Source: Novosphingobium guangzhouense (GTDB lineage: Bacteria > Pseudomonadota > Alphaproteobacteria > Sphingomonadales > Sphingomonadaceae). Taken from it: a stretch of 64,000 nt of DNA. Position numbers and translations under genes: made by a program. Location of the stretch: NCBI RefSeq assembly GCF_002896965.1, contig NZ_LYMM01000084.1, positions 124,001-188,000 of the forward strand. Direction: 5' to 3'. The notes under the pieces were generated by a model. The model was not told the DNA's origin. It ran no database searches and saw only the letters and a program-made list of their open reading frames with translations. Below, one piece after another: positions 44,233 to 51,572 of the stretch. Each line of letters begins with the position of its first letter. Within the stretch, counting starts at the first letter, position 1.

Positions 44233-46604
44233 GCCTTGAAGATTTCGCCGTTTCCCGACGTGCGCTGCTGGCTGGCGGCTCCACCGTCACTGCGCTTTCG
44301 CTGCTGGGAACCCCCTCGGTGGAGGCGGCAACCACTCAGTCGCACGGCAGTGACGATATGCTGTGGTATCGCCACCCGGCAAAGGAATGGACCGAGGCGC
44401 TGCCTGTCGGCAATGGGCGCATAGGGGCCATGGTCTTCGGCGGAATAGCCGAAGAACGCTTGCAACTGAACGAGGATACGTTGTGGGGCGGCGGCCCTTA
44501 TCATCCCGTCAACCCCGAGGCGAAGGCCGCACTTCCTCAAGTCCAGCGGCTGATTTTCGAAGGGCGCTACGATGAAGCGCAGGCGATCGCCAAGGAAAAG
44601 CTGATGGCGGTGCCCGTGCGACAGATGTCGTACCAGGTACTGGGCAATCTTCGTGTCTCCTTTCCGGGGCTCGGCGAACCGACGGAGAACAGTTACCGTC
44701 GTCAGCTGGATATAGACGCGGCGTGCCATACCACACGCTTCACCGCAGATGGCGTGGACTATGAACGCAGGGTCGTCGCTTCTCCGGCGGATCAGGTGAT
44801 CGCGGTGCAACTCAAGGCGTCCAGGCCGGGCACGCTGGCGTTCGACCTCAGATTGGAAGTGCCTCAGACCAGGCATGACGTGCGTACTCTGCCCGGTAAC
44901 GTGCTGCTGCTGGAGGGCGAAAACAATGCCCAGCACGGGATTTCCGGTGCGCTGAAGTTCCAGGGACGGGTCAAGGTGATCGCGCGGGGGGCTAAGATAT
45001 CGGCCGCGGCGGATAGTCTTTCGGTTCGGGGTGGGACAGAGGCGGTGATCCTGATCGCCATGGCAACCAGCTATCGTAATTACGCCGATGTGAGCGCCGA
45101 TCCCGATGCGATTACCAGCGCACAAATAGCCGCAGCTTCACGCAAGAGCTTCCGCGCCATCGCCGACAAAGCCGCAGAGGATCATCGCGCGATATACCGT
45201 CGTGTTTCCATTGATCTTGGCCGCAATGCCGAAGCTGACAAGTCAACGGATGAACGTATCCGCCAGTCCGAAACCGCCGATGACCCGGCACTTGCGGCGC
45301 TGTATTTTCGCTATGGGCGCTACTTGCTCATTGCATCGTCGCGGCCTGGGTCGCAGCCGGCGAACCTTCAAGGCATCTGGAACGACAGTGTCAATCCGCC
45401 GTGGGGATCGAAGTACACGATCAATATCAATACGCAGATGAACTACTGGCCGGCGGAACCTGCCGCGATGCCCGAAATGGTCGAGCCGCTGATAGCGCTC
45501 GTTCGGGACATTGCGCAGACCGGGGCTAGGATGGCGCGCGACATGTATGGCGCGCGCGGTTGGGTGTGCCATCACAATACGGACCTGTGGCGCGCTACCG
45601 GTCCGATCGACGGACCGCAGTTCGGCCTCTGGCCGATGGGCGGCGCGTGGTTATGCCTGCACTTGTGGGATCGCTATGATTACGGCCGCGATGCGCAGTA
45701 CCTTGCTACTGTCTATCCCATTCTGAAGGGGGCGTGCGAGTTCTTCCTTGATACGCTGGTTCGCGATCCGAAGACCAGCTGGATGGTCACCAACCCCTCT
45801 CTCTCGCCGGAGAACAATCACGGGCATGGCGAAGGCTCGCTTTGTGCGGGCCCCACGATGGATATGCAGATCCTGCGCGCGCTCTTCACCGCCACCGCGC
45901 AGGCTGCAAGCGTGCTGAAGACCGACGCTTCATTCGTGGCCGAAATTGCGACGATGAAGGGTAAGCTGATTCCCAATCGGGTGGGTGCCGAGGGGCAACT
46001 GATGGAATGGAAGGATGATTGGGATGCAAGTGCGAAGGACCTGCATCACCGGCACGTCTCACATCTCTTCGGCCTGTTTCCCGATGCTCAGATCAATCTG
46101 GACGATACCCCGGACCTTGCAGCCGCAGCCAGAAAGTCTCTGGAAATCCGCGGCGACAAGGCAACCGGATGGGCCACCGCATGGCGCATCAACCTGTGGG
46201 CGCGCCTGCGCGATGGCGATCATGCGCATTCCATCCTGCGCTTCCTGCTGGGGCCCGAGCGGACCTATCCCAACATGTTCGATGCACACCCCCCTTTCCA
46301 GATCGACGGGAACTTCGGCGGCACTTCGGGCGTGATTGAAATGCTGCTGCAGAGCATCGGCACGAATATACACCTCTTGCCTGCCCTCCCGTCTGCCTGG
46401 CCTACCGGCTCGATCAGGGGGCTGCGCGCGCGAGGTGCTTGCATGGTCGATCTTTCGTGGAAGGGCGGCGCACTGGCGCAGGCACGGGTCGTATCGACGA
46501 TAGGGGGCAGTCACGAAATCCGTTGCGGCGACGTGCGCCGGACCATCAATTTCCAACCGGGGAAGGCGGTCTTGCTGACCGGCCCGGAATTGCGCAGCGC
46601 ATAA
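44229..46604 (+). CDS. GH95 alpha-L-fucosidase with Tat signal
   Basis: A 791-residue glycoside hydrolase of family 95. A twin-arginine signal (SRRALLAGGSTVTALSLLG) predicts folded export to the periplasm. The family opening is 'LWYRHPAKEWTEALPVGNGRIGAMVFGGIAEERLQLNEDTLWGGGP'. Catalytic marks include 'NINTQMNYWPAEPA' (base-assisting Asn residues), Glu528 in 'NPSLSPENNHG' (acid) and Asp693 in 'QIDGNFGGTSG'. GH95 inverts alpha-1,2-linked fucose (some members cut alpha-L-galactosides). Free fucose would then be taken up by FucP. The GTG start overlaps the lactonase stop; the start is supported by the position of the Tat motif. The next gene follows after 9 bp. Confidence 0.93.
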   Translation: MSLEDFAVSRRALLAGGSTVTALSLLGTPSVEAATTQSHGSDDMLWYRHPAKEWTEALPVGNGRIGAMVFGGIAEERLQLNEDTLWGGGPYHPVNPEAKAALPQVQRLIFEGRYDEAQAIAKEKLMAVPVRQMSYQVLGNLRVSFPGLGEPTENSYRRQLDIDAACHTTRFTADGVDYERRVVASPADQVIAVQLKASRPGTLAFDLRLEVPQTRHDVRTLPGNVLLLEGENNAQHGISGALKFQGRVKVIARGAKISAAADSLSVRGGTEAVILIAMATSYRNYADVSADPDAITSAQIAAASRKSFRAIADKAAEDHRAIYRRVSIDLGRNAEADKSTDERIRQSETADDPALAALYFRYGRYLLIASSRPGSQPANLQGIWNDSVNPPWGSKYTININTQMNYWPAEPAAMPEMVEPLIALVRDIAQTGARMARDMYGARGWVCHHNTDLWRATGPIDGPQFGLWPMGGAWLCLHLWDRYDYGRDAQYLATVYPILKGACEFFLDTLVRDPKTSWMVTNPSLSPENNHGHGEGSLCAGPTMDMQILRALFTATAQAASVLKTDASFVAEIATMKGKLIPNRVGAEGQLMEWKDDWDASAKDLHHRHVSHLFGLFPDAQINLDDTPDLAAAARKSLEIRGDKATGWATAWRINLWARLRDGDHAHSILRFLLGPERTYPNMFDAHPPFQIDGNFGGTSGVIEMLLQSIGTNIHLLPALPSAWPTGSIRGLRARGACMVDLSWKGGALAQARVVSTIGGSHEIRCGDVRRTINFQPGKAVLLTGPELRSA

Positions 46605-46613
46605 GGAGCTAAC

Positions 46614-47357
46614 ATGAGACTTGCCGGAAAGAGGGCGGTAGTGACAGCTGCCGCCGCCGGGATCGGCCGCGCCATCGCCGAGCGCTTCGTAGCCGAGGGG
46701 GCGACTGTCCATGCGGTGGACCGCAACGCCGATGAGCTTGTGACGCTGGCCGGCGTGACCGGGCACATCGCAGACCTGACAGCCTCCGACGCCGCCACGA
46801 TGCTGGCAGAGGCCACTGGCAGGGCGGACATATTGGTGAACTGTGCCGGGATCGTCTACCCCGGCACATTGCTGGATTGCACGGAAGATCAGTGGGCGAC
46901 CTCGCTTGACCTCAATGCGACAGCCATGTTTCGGCTCATCAAGGCATACCTTCCCACGATGGTAGAGCGGCGCGCGGGATCGATCGTCAACGTCTCCTCG
47001 GTCGCATCCTCGATCATCGGCGTGCGCAACCGCTTCGCCTATGGTGCCAGCAAGGCGGCGGTAATCGGTCTTACCAAGTCTGTCGCAGTGGATTTCGTGG
47101 CGGACGGTGTACGTTGCAATGCCATCTGCCCCGGAACCGTCGACAGCCCGTCGCTGCGCGTCCGAATGCAGGCGCAGGCGGAGGCTGCGGGCGAGAGCTT
47201 CGAGGCGACGCATGCGGCATTTTCGGGGCGGCAGCCGCTCGGTCGCCTCGGCCAGCCGAACGAGATCGCTGCGCTCGCGCTTTATCTGGCGTCTGATGAA
47301 AGCGCCTTCACCACAGGGACTACAGCGGTGATCGATGGGGGGTGGACGGTCGAATGA
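46614..47357 (+). CDS. SDR 2-keto-3-deoxy-L-fuconate dehydrogenase
   Basis: A 247-residue classical short-chain dehydrogenase. The NAD site is 'AVVTAAAAGIGRAIAERFVAEGATVHAVDRN', the catalytic Ser-Tyr-Lys segment is 'NVSSVASSIIGVRNRFAYGASKAAVIGLTK', and it ends 'VRCNAICPGTVDSPSLRVRM...GRLGQPNEIAALALYLASDESAFTTGTTAVIDGG'. The 'PGTVDSPSL' loop is typical of the DHRS6-like group, which includes the 2-keto-3-deoxy-L-fuconate dehydrogenase of Xanthomonas-type pathways. It would yield 2,4-diketo-3-deoxy-L-fuconate. The first glycine motif is TAAAAGIG where most SDRs have TGG..GIG. Its stop overlaps the dehydratase start (ATGA). Confidence 0.82.
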   Translation: MRLAGKRAVVTAAAAGIGRAIAERFVAEGATVHAVDRNADELVTLAGVTGHIADLTASDAATMLAEATGRADILVNCAGIVYPGTLLDCTEDQWATSLDLNATAMFRLIKAYLPTMVERRAGSIVNVSSVASSIIGVRNRFAYGASKAAVIGLTKSVAVDFVADGVRCNAICPGTVDSPSLRVRMQAQAEAAGESFEATHAAFSGRQPLGRLGQPNEIAALALYLASDESAFTTGTTAVIDGGWTVE

Positions 47358-48625
47358 CACGCATTACCGGTCTGCGTACCGCAGATATCCGCTTTCCGAC
47401 CAGCCACGCGCTGGATGGTTCTGACGCGATGAACCCGGACCCGGATTACTCCGCCGCTTATGTGATCCTTGATACCGACGATGGGCTGGAAGGGCACGGC
47501 CTGACATTCACCATCGGGCGGGGCAACGAGATCTGCGTCGCTGCCATCGAAGCGTTGCGCCCTCTTGTGGTCGGCCTGGACCTTGACTGGGTACAAGCCG
47601 ATCCGGGGCGGTTCTGGCGGCACGTAACCGGCGATAGCCAGTTGCGATGGATCGGTCCGGACAAGGGGGCGATGCATCTGGCGACAGGCGCGGTAGTCAA
47701 CGCCGTTTGGGACTTGTGGGCAAAGGCGGTGGGCAAGCCGGTGTGGCAACTCGTCGCGGACATGAGCCCGGAAGAAATCGTGCGTTGCATCGATTTTCGC
47801 TATATGACCGACTGCATCACCCCAGAAGAGGCTCTGGCCCTGCTGACCGAACGGGCTGCTGGCAAGACGCAGCGGCTGGAGCGTCTTACCGCGTCCGGTT
47901 ACCCCTGCTACACGACCTCGGCAGGTTGGCTGGGATATTCGGATGACAAGTTGCGGCGGTTGGCAACGGAGGCAGTCGAAGCGGGGTTTCGTCATGTAAA
48001 ACTCAAGGTGGGCCGGGACCTTGAAGACGATATTCGCCGCGTCAGAATAGCGCGCGAGGCTGTCGGGCCGGACTGTCGCCTTATGATTGACGCGAACCAG
48101 ATCTGGGAAATCGGGCAGGCCATCGAATGGGTCAAGGCGCTTGCTTTCGCTGACCCCTGGTTCATCGAGGAGCCGACCAGCCCTGACGATGTGGAGGGGC
48201 ATCGCGCGATCCGCGAAGCCGTGCATCCGATCCGTGTCGCAACTGGCGAAATGTGCCAGAACCGGGTGCTGTTCAAACAGTTCATGATGCGCGGTGCGAT
48301 CGACGTGGTGCAGATTGACAGCTGCCGCATCGGCGGCGTGAACGAAATCATGGCGGTGCTGCTTATGGCGGCGAAGTATGGTCTGCCGGTATGTCCCCAT
48401 GCGGGCGGGGTGGGGCTTTGCGAGTATGTTCAGCACTTGTCGATGATCGACTATTTGTGCTTCTCGGGCACGCTGGAGGATCGTGTGGTCGAATATGTCG
48501 ACCACTTGCACGAGCATTTCGTCGACCCCTGCGTGATCCGCGATGCCGCCTACATGCCGCCATCGCGGCCCGGCTTCTCGATCGAGATGAAACCGCAATC
48601 CATAGCGCAATATCGGATGGACTGA
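47354..48625 (+). CDS. L-fuconate dehydratase (enolase superfamily)
   Basis: A 423-residue member of the mandelate racemase branch of the enolase superfamily. The N-terminal capping part reads 'TRITGLRTADIRFPTSHALDGSDAMNPDPDYSAAYVILDTD'. The barrel has 'HVKLKVGRDLEDDIRR' (K-x-K base), metal ligands in 'LMIDANQIW', 'WFIEEPT' and 'RVATGEMCQN', and 'PVCPHAGGVGLCEYVQHLSMIDY' with the catalytic His. The 'SDAMNPDPDYSAAYV' stretch is diagnostic of fuconate dehydratases. It converts L-fuconate to 2-keto-3-deoxy-L-fuconate. The ATG at 47354 overlaps the previous stop; the longer frame from 47342 is rejected. The next start overlaps its stop (TGATG). Confidence 0.92.
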   Translation: MTRITGLRTADIRFPTSHALDGSDAMNPDPDYSAAYVILDTDDGLEGHGLTFTIGRGNEICVAAIEALRPLVVGLDLDWVQADPGRFWRHVTGDSQLRWIGPDKGAMHLATGAVVNAVWDLWAKAVGKPVWQLVADMSPEEIVRCIDFRYMTDCITPEEALALLTERAAGKTQRLERLTASGYPCYTTSAGWLGYSDDKLRRLATEAVEAGFRHVKLKVGRDLEDDIRRVRIAREAVGPDCRLMIDANQIWEIGQAIEWVKALAFADPWFIEEPTSPDDVEGHRAIREAVHPIRVATGEMCQNRVLFKQFMMRGAIDVVQIDSCRIGGVNEIMAVLLMAAKYGLPVCPHAGGVGLCEYVQHLSMIDYLCFSGTLEDRVVEYVDHLHEHFVDPCVIRDAAYMPPSRPGFSIEMKPQSIAQYRMD

Positions 48626-49401
48626 TGGATCTGGAACTTCAAGGAAAAGTCGTCGTCGTAACCGGCGGGGGAGCGGGTATCGGGGGCGCAGTGTCCCTCG
48701 GGCTGGCTCGTGAGGGAGCTATCCCGGCGATCCTTGGTCGCAGTGCTTTGACGGCCGGGTTCGAGGCTGAAATCCAGCAGTTGCAACCTGAAACGATCTT
48801 TCTGCAGGTTGATGTCACTGACGACGATGCCTGCCGCGATGCGGTTGACCGGATCGCGGCCGAGCGCGGCGGGGTCCATGGCCTTGTCAACAATGCCGGG
48901 ACCAATGACGGTGTGGACCTTGACGCGGGGACGGCGGCCTTCATGGCCTCGGTCCAGTCGAACCTCGCGCATTATTACGGCATGGTACACCACTGCCTGC
49001 CGCATCTGCGGGCCAGCAAAGGGGCCATCGTCAATATCTCGTCCAAGACTGCGGTGACGGGGCAGGGCAACACCAGCGGGTATGTTGCCTCGAAGGCGGC
49101 GCAACTCGGGCTTACGCGTGAATGGGCGGCGGCGTTGCTGGAGGATGGGATTCGCGTCAACGCCGTTTTACCTGCGGAAGTCATGACGCCGCTCTATGCC
49201 CGCTGGATCGAAAGCTTCGACGATCCGCAGGCGAAGCTGGACGAGATCAATAGCCGGATCCCGCTAGGGCGGCGCATGACCACGGATCGCGAAATTGCCG
49301 ATACGGTGCTGTTCCTGCTTTCGGCGCGGTCCAGCCACACGACCGGGCAATGGATATTCCCCGACGGCGGCTACACGCACCTGGATCGATTGCTGGCTTG
49401 A
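48625..49401 (+). CDS. SDR oxidoreductase, probable L-fucose dehydrogenase
   Basis: A 258-residue short-chain dehydrogenase. It has the cofactor motif 'VVVVTGGGAGIGGAVSLGLAREGA', 'HGLVNNAGTNDGVDLDAG', the active-site 'NISSKTAVTGQGNTSGYVASKAAQLGLTREWAAALLEDGIRVNAVLPAEVMTPLYARWIESF', and a C-terminal 'GQWIFPDGGYTHLDRLLA'. The 'PAEVMTPLY..W' wording is found in L-fucose dehydrogenases of this pathway. It would start the route by oxidising L-fucose to its lactone. The true start is the ATG at 48625 within TGATG; the long frame upstream only reads through the dehydratase gene. A terminator follows, so it ends the first fucose operon. Confidence 0.85.
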   Translation: MDLELQGKVVVVTGGGAGIGGAVSLGLAREGAIPAILGRSALTAGFEAEIQQLQPETIFLQVDVTDDDACRDAVDRIAAERGGVHGLVNNAGTNDGVDLDAGTAAFMASVQSNLAHYYGMVHHCLPHLRASKGAIVNISSKTAVTGQGNTSGYVASKAAQLGLTREWAAALLEDGIRVNAVLPAEVMTPLYARWIESFDDPQAKLDEINSRIPLGRRMTTDREIADTVLFLLSARSSHTTGQWIFPDGGYTHLDRLLA

Positions 49402-49453
49402 TGGGGCGAAGCGCTTCCGAGGCGCTTTCACAATAACGCGTACTCTCAATCGA

Positions 49454-49492
49454 GGCTCGCCGGGCGTTGCTTGGCGGGCCTTCCTTTGTTTT
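49454..49492 (+). terminator. Terminator-like hairpin after the fucose dehydrogenase gene
   Basis: GGCTCGCC pairs with GGCGGGCC (one G-T pair) around an 11-nt loop, followed by TTCCTTTGTTTT. It lies 53 bp after the stop and would split the fucose genes into two transcripts. Confidence 0.6.
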
Positions 49493-49644
49493 GCGTGCCG
49501 CGCGCAAGGCGTGTTCGGCCACTTACCCAAGCTTTCAATAATTCTGCATATAAAAATGTATTGCATATATGGTAATATCAGTTGTACATCGCTTTTATCA
49601 GCCGGCAAGACCTGGCGCAGAATCGGAGGGGTTCTTTGCAAAGC

Positions 49645-50655
49645 ATGGCGAGGATCAGTTGCGTTGAGCCGGGCCAGTTGATGCTCGATGCCTGCGCGAT
49701 GCCGGTTCCTGTGCACGGGGAAGCGCTTGTCCGCATTCGCCGCGTCGGCATCTGTGGCACCGATTATCACATCGTGCGCGGCACCCAGCCGTACCTCACC
49801 TATCCTCGGGTGCCGGGCCATGAACTGGCCGGAGAGATCGTGGCAGCAGGGGAGTGCAGCGAATGGCGGGCCGGGATGCCGGTCTGCATCATGCCTTACC
49901 ATTCCTGCGACACATGCATTGCCTGTCGGCAGGGCAAACCCAACTGTTGCACTGCAATCAGCGTACTCGGCGTCCACAAGGATGGAGGCTTGGCCGAATA
50001 TCTTGCGATCGACGAACGATATCTTATCGCCGCTGATGGCCTGTCGCTTGACGAGATCGCGATGGTCGAATTCCTCGCGATAGGCCGCCATGCGGTATGT
50101 CGTTCCGGAACAGTGGCGGGTGAGCGCGTACTGATCGTAGGCGCCGGCCCGATCGGCATGGCAACGGCTTTCTTCGCGGCGCGCAGCGGAGCGGAAGTGA
50201 CGGTGCTTGATGGCAATGCGGATCGTGTGAGGCTGTGCGTTGACCGACTTGGCGCGTACCGGGGCGAAGTGCTTAATACCGATACGGCTGACCGACTTGC
50301 GGCCCTTACCGACGGCGATTTCTTCGATTGCGTGTTTGACGCTACCGGTAATGCCGGGGCGATCGAGGCAGGTTTCGCCTATGTCGCGCACGGTGGGCGC
50401 TATGTCTTGGTGTCGATCGTTACAGCCGATATCCGGTTCAGTGATCCCGAATTCCACAAGCGTGAGATGAGCGTGATCGGCAGTCGCAACGCCACGCATC
50501 AGGACTTTGCGGACGTCATCGAAGTGCTGCGCGCCCGAGCGTTTCCGCTGGATGCGGTAGTCAGCCATAAGCTGCCTTTCGCCGATGTCCCCGAGGCAAT
50601 CTGGCGGCTGATGGAGCCGGGCACGGGTGTCATCAAGGCGCTTGTCGTTCTGTGA
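49645..50655 (+). CDS. Zinc-dependent alcohol dehydrogenase (MDR family)
   Basis: A 336-residue medium-chain dehydrogenase. Catalytic zinc ligands lie in 'GICGTDYHIVRG' and 'GHELAGEIV', the structural zinc Cys cluster in 'CDTCIACRQGKPNCC', and the cofactor site in 'ERVLIVGAGPIGMATAFFAARSGAEVTVLDGN'. The nearest types are sugar-alcohol and L-galactonate or threonine dehydrogenases. Its step in the fucose route is not settled, because two SDRs already fit the known oxidations. It may act on a side branch or another sugar. ATG 49645 is used here; a TTG at 49636 has GGAGG at better spacing and may be the real start. An AT-rich stretch just upstream (49536-49585) probably holds its promoter. Confidence 0.85.
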   Translation: MARISCVEPGQLMLDACAMPVPVHGEALVRIRRVGICGTDYHIVRGTQPYLTYPRVPGHELAGEIVAAGECSEWRAGMPVCIMPYHSCDTCIACRQGKPNCCTAISVLGVHKDGGLAEYLAIDERYLIAADGLSLDEIAMVEFLAIGRHAVCRSGTVAGERVLIVGAGPIGMATAFFAARSGAEVTVLDGNADRVRLCVDRLGAYRGEVLNTDTADRLAALTDGDFFDCVFDATGNAGAIEAGFAYVAHGGRYVLVSIVTADIRFSDPEFHKREMSVIGSRNATHQDFADVIEVLRARAFPLDAVVSHKLPFADVPEAIWRLMEPGTGVIKALVVL

Positions 50656-50668
50656 AGGAGAGTATTGC

Positions 50669-51514
50669 GTGAAGTTGCTCAGGTTCGGTGAAGCAGGCCA
50701 TGAACACCCCGGCGTACTCGATGCGCAAGGTCGCGTCCGTGATCTTTCGGCCCACGTCGACGATATTGCCGGGGATGTGCTAAGTGTCGAAGGGCTGGCC
50801 AGACTGCGCGCTCTCGATCTTTCGACCCTGCCGGTGATCGACAGCACAGCACGCCTTGGTGCCTGCGTTGGTCGCATCGGAAAGTTCGTGTGTATCGGCC
50901 TCAACTATAGGGACCACGCAGCCGAAAGTGGCATGTCGATCCCGACGGAACCGGTCGTCTTCAACAAGTGGACAAGCGCGGTCTGCGGTCCCAACGATGA
51001 TGTGATTAAGCCGCGTGGTTCGGACCGTCTCGACTGGGAAGTCGAACTGGGCGTGGTTATCGGCAAGGCCGGAACCTACATCGACGAGGCGGCCGCTCTT
51101 GATCACGTCGCCGGCTATTGCGTTGTCCATGATGTCAGCGAACGCAGCTTCCAGTTTGACCGTGGCGGCACCTGGGACAAGGGCAAGGGCTGCGACACGT
51201 TCGGCCCTATCGGCCCGTGGCTCGTCACCGCCGATGAAGTCCCCGATATCGCCGCTGCCCGCATCTGGCTGGAAGTCGATGGCGAGCGACATCAGGATGG
51301 CACGACCGCAGACATGATCTTCACAGTCCCGCAAATCATCGCACATTTGTCGCAATTCATGAGCCTGCAGCCGGGTGACGTGATTTCGACCGGTACGCCT
51401 GCAGGTGTCGGTCTTGGCCTCAACCCGCCGCGTTACTTGCAGGCGGGCAATGAAATCCGTCTCGGCATCGAAGGGCTCGGGGAACAGCGCCAGCGCGTCG
51501 TGGCAGCGAGATAA
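50669..51514 (+). CDS. FAH-family hydrolase, 2,4-diketo-3-deoxy-L-fuconate hydrolase
   Basis: A 281-residue fumarylacetoacetate hydrolase-fold enzyme. It has an N-terminal cap ('VKLLRFGEAGHEHPGVLDAQGRVRDLSAHVDDI') and the FAH core 'VGRIGKFVCIGLNYRDHAAESGMSIPTEPVVFNKWTSAVCGPNDDVIKPRGSDRLDWEVELGVVIG' with the metal-binding acidic residues. It continues 'GYCVVHDVSERSFQFDRGGTWDKGKGCDTFGPIGPWLVT' and ends 'GDVISTGTPAGVGLGLNPPRYLQAGNEIRLGIEGLGEQRQRV'. In the L-fucose pathway this enzyme cleaves the diketo acid to pyruvate and L-lactate. The GTG start has GGAGAG 6-8 nt upstream and lies 13 bp after the alcohol dehydrogenase stop. Confidence 0.9.
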   Translation: MKLLRFGEAGHEHPGVLDAQGRVRDLSAHVDDIAGDVLSVEGLARLRALDLSTLPVIDSTARLGACVGRIGKFVCIGLNYRDHAAESGMSIPTEPVVFNKWTSAVCGPNDDVIKPRGSDRLDWEVELGVVIGKAGTYIDEAAALDHVAGYCVVHDVSERSFQFDRGGTWDKGKGCDTFGPIGPWLVTADEVPDIAAARIWLEVDGERHQDGTTADMIFTVPQIIAHLSQFMSLQPGDVISTGTPAGVGLGLNPPRYLQAGNEIRLGIEGLGEQRQRVVAAR

Positions 51515-51572
51515 CAAGCATCAAAATGCCGGCCCTGCAAAGACTGTGGCGGTAGAGGAGAGGAATAGGACA

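Noticed and set aside
49264..50904. A 546-codon minus-strand frame over SDR, alcohol dehydrogenase and hydrolase genes
   Set aside because: Crosses three well-supported genes and a terminator on the opposite strand; a shadow frame.
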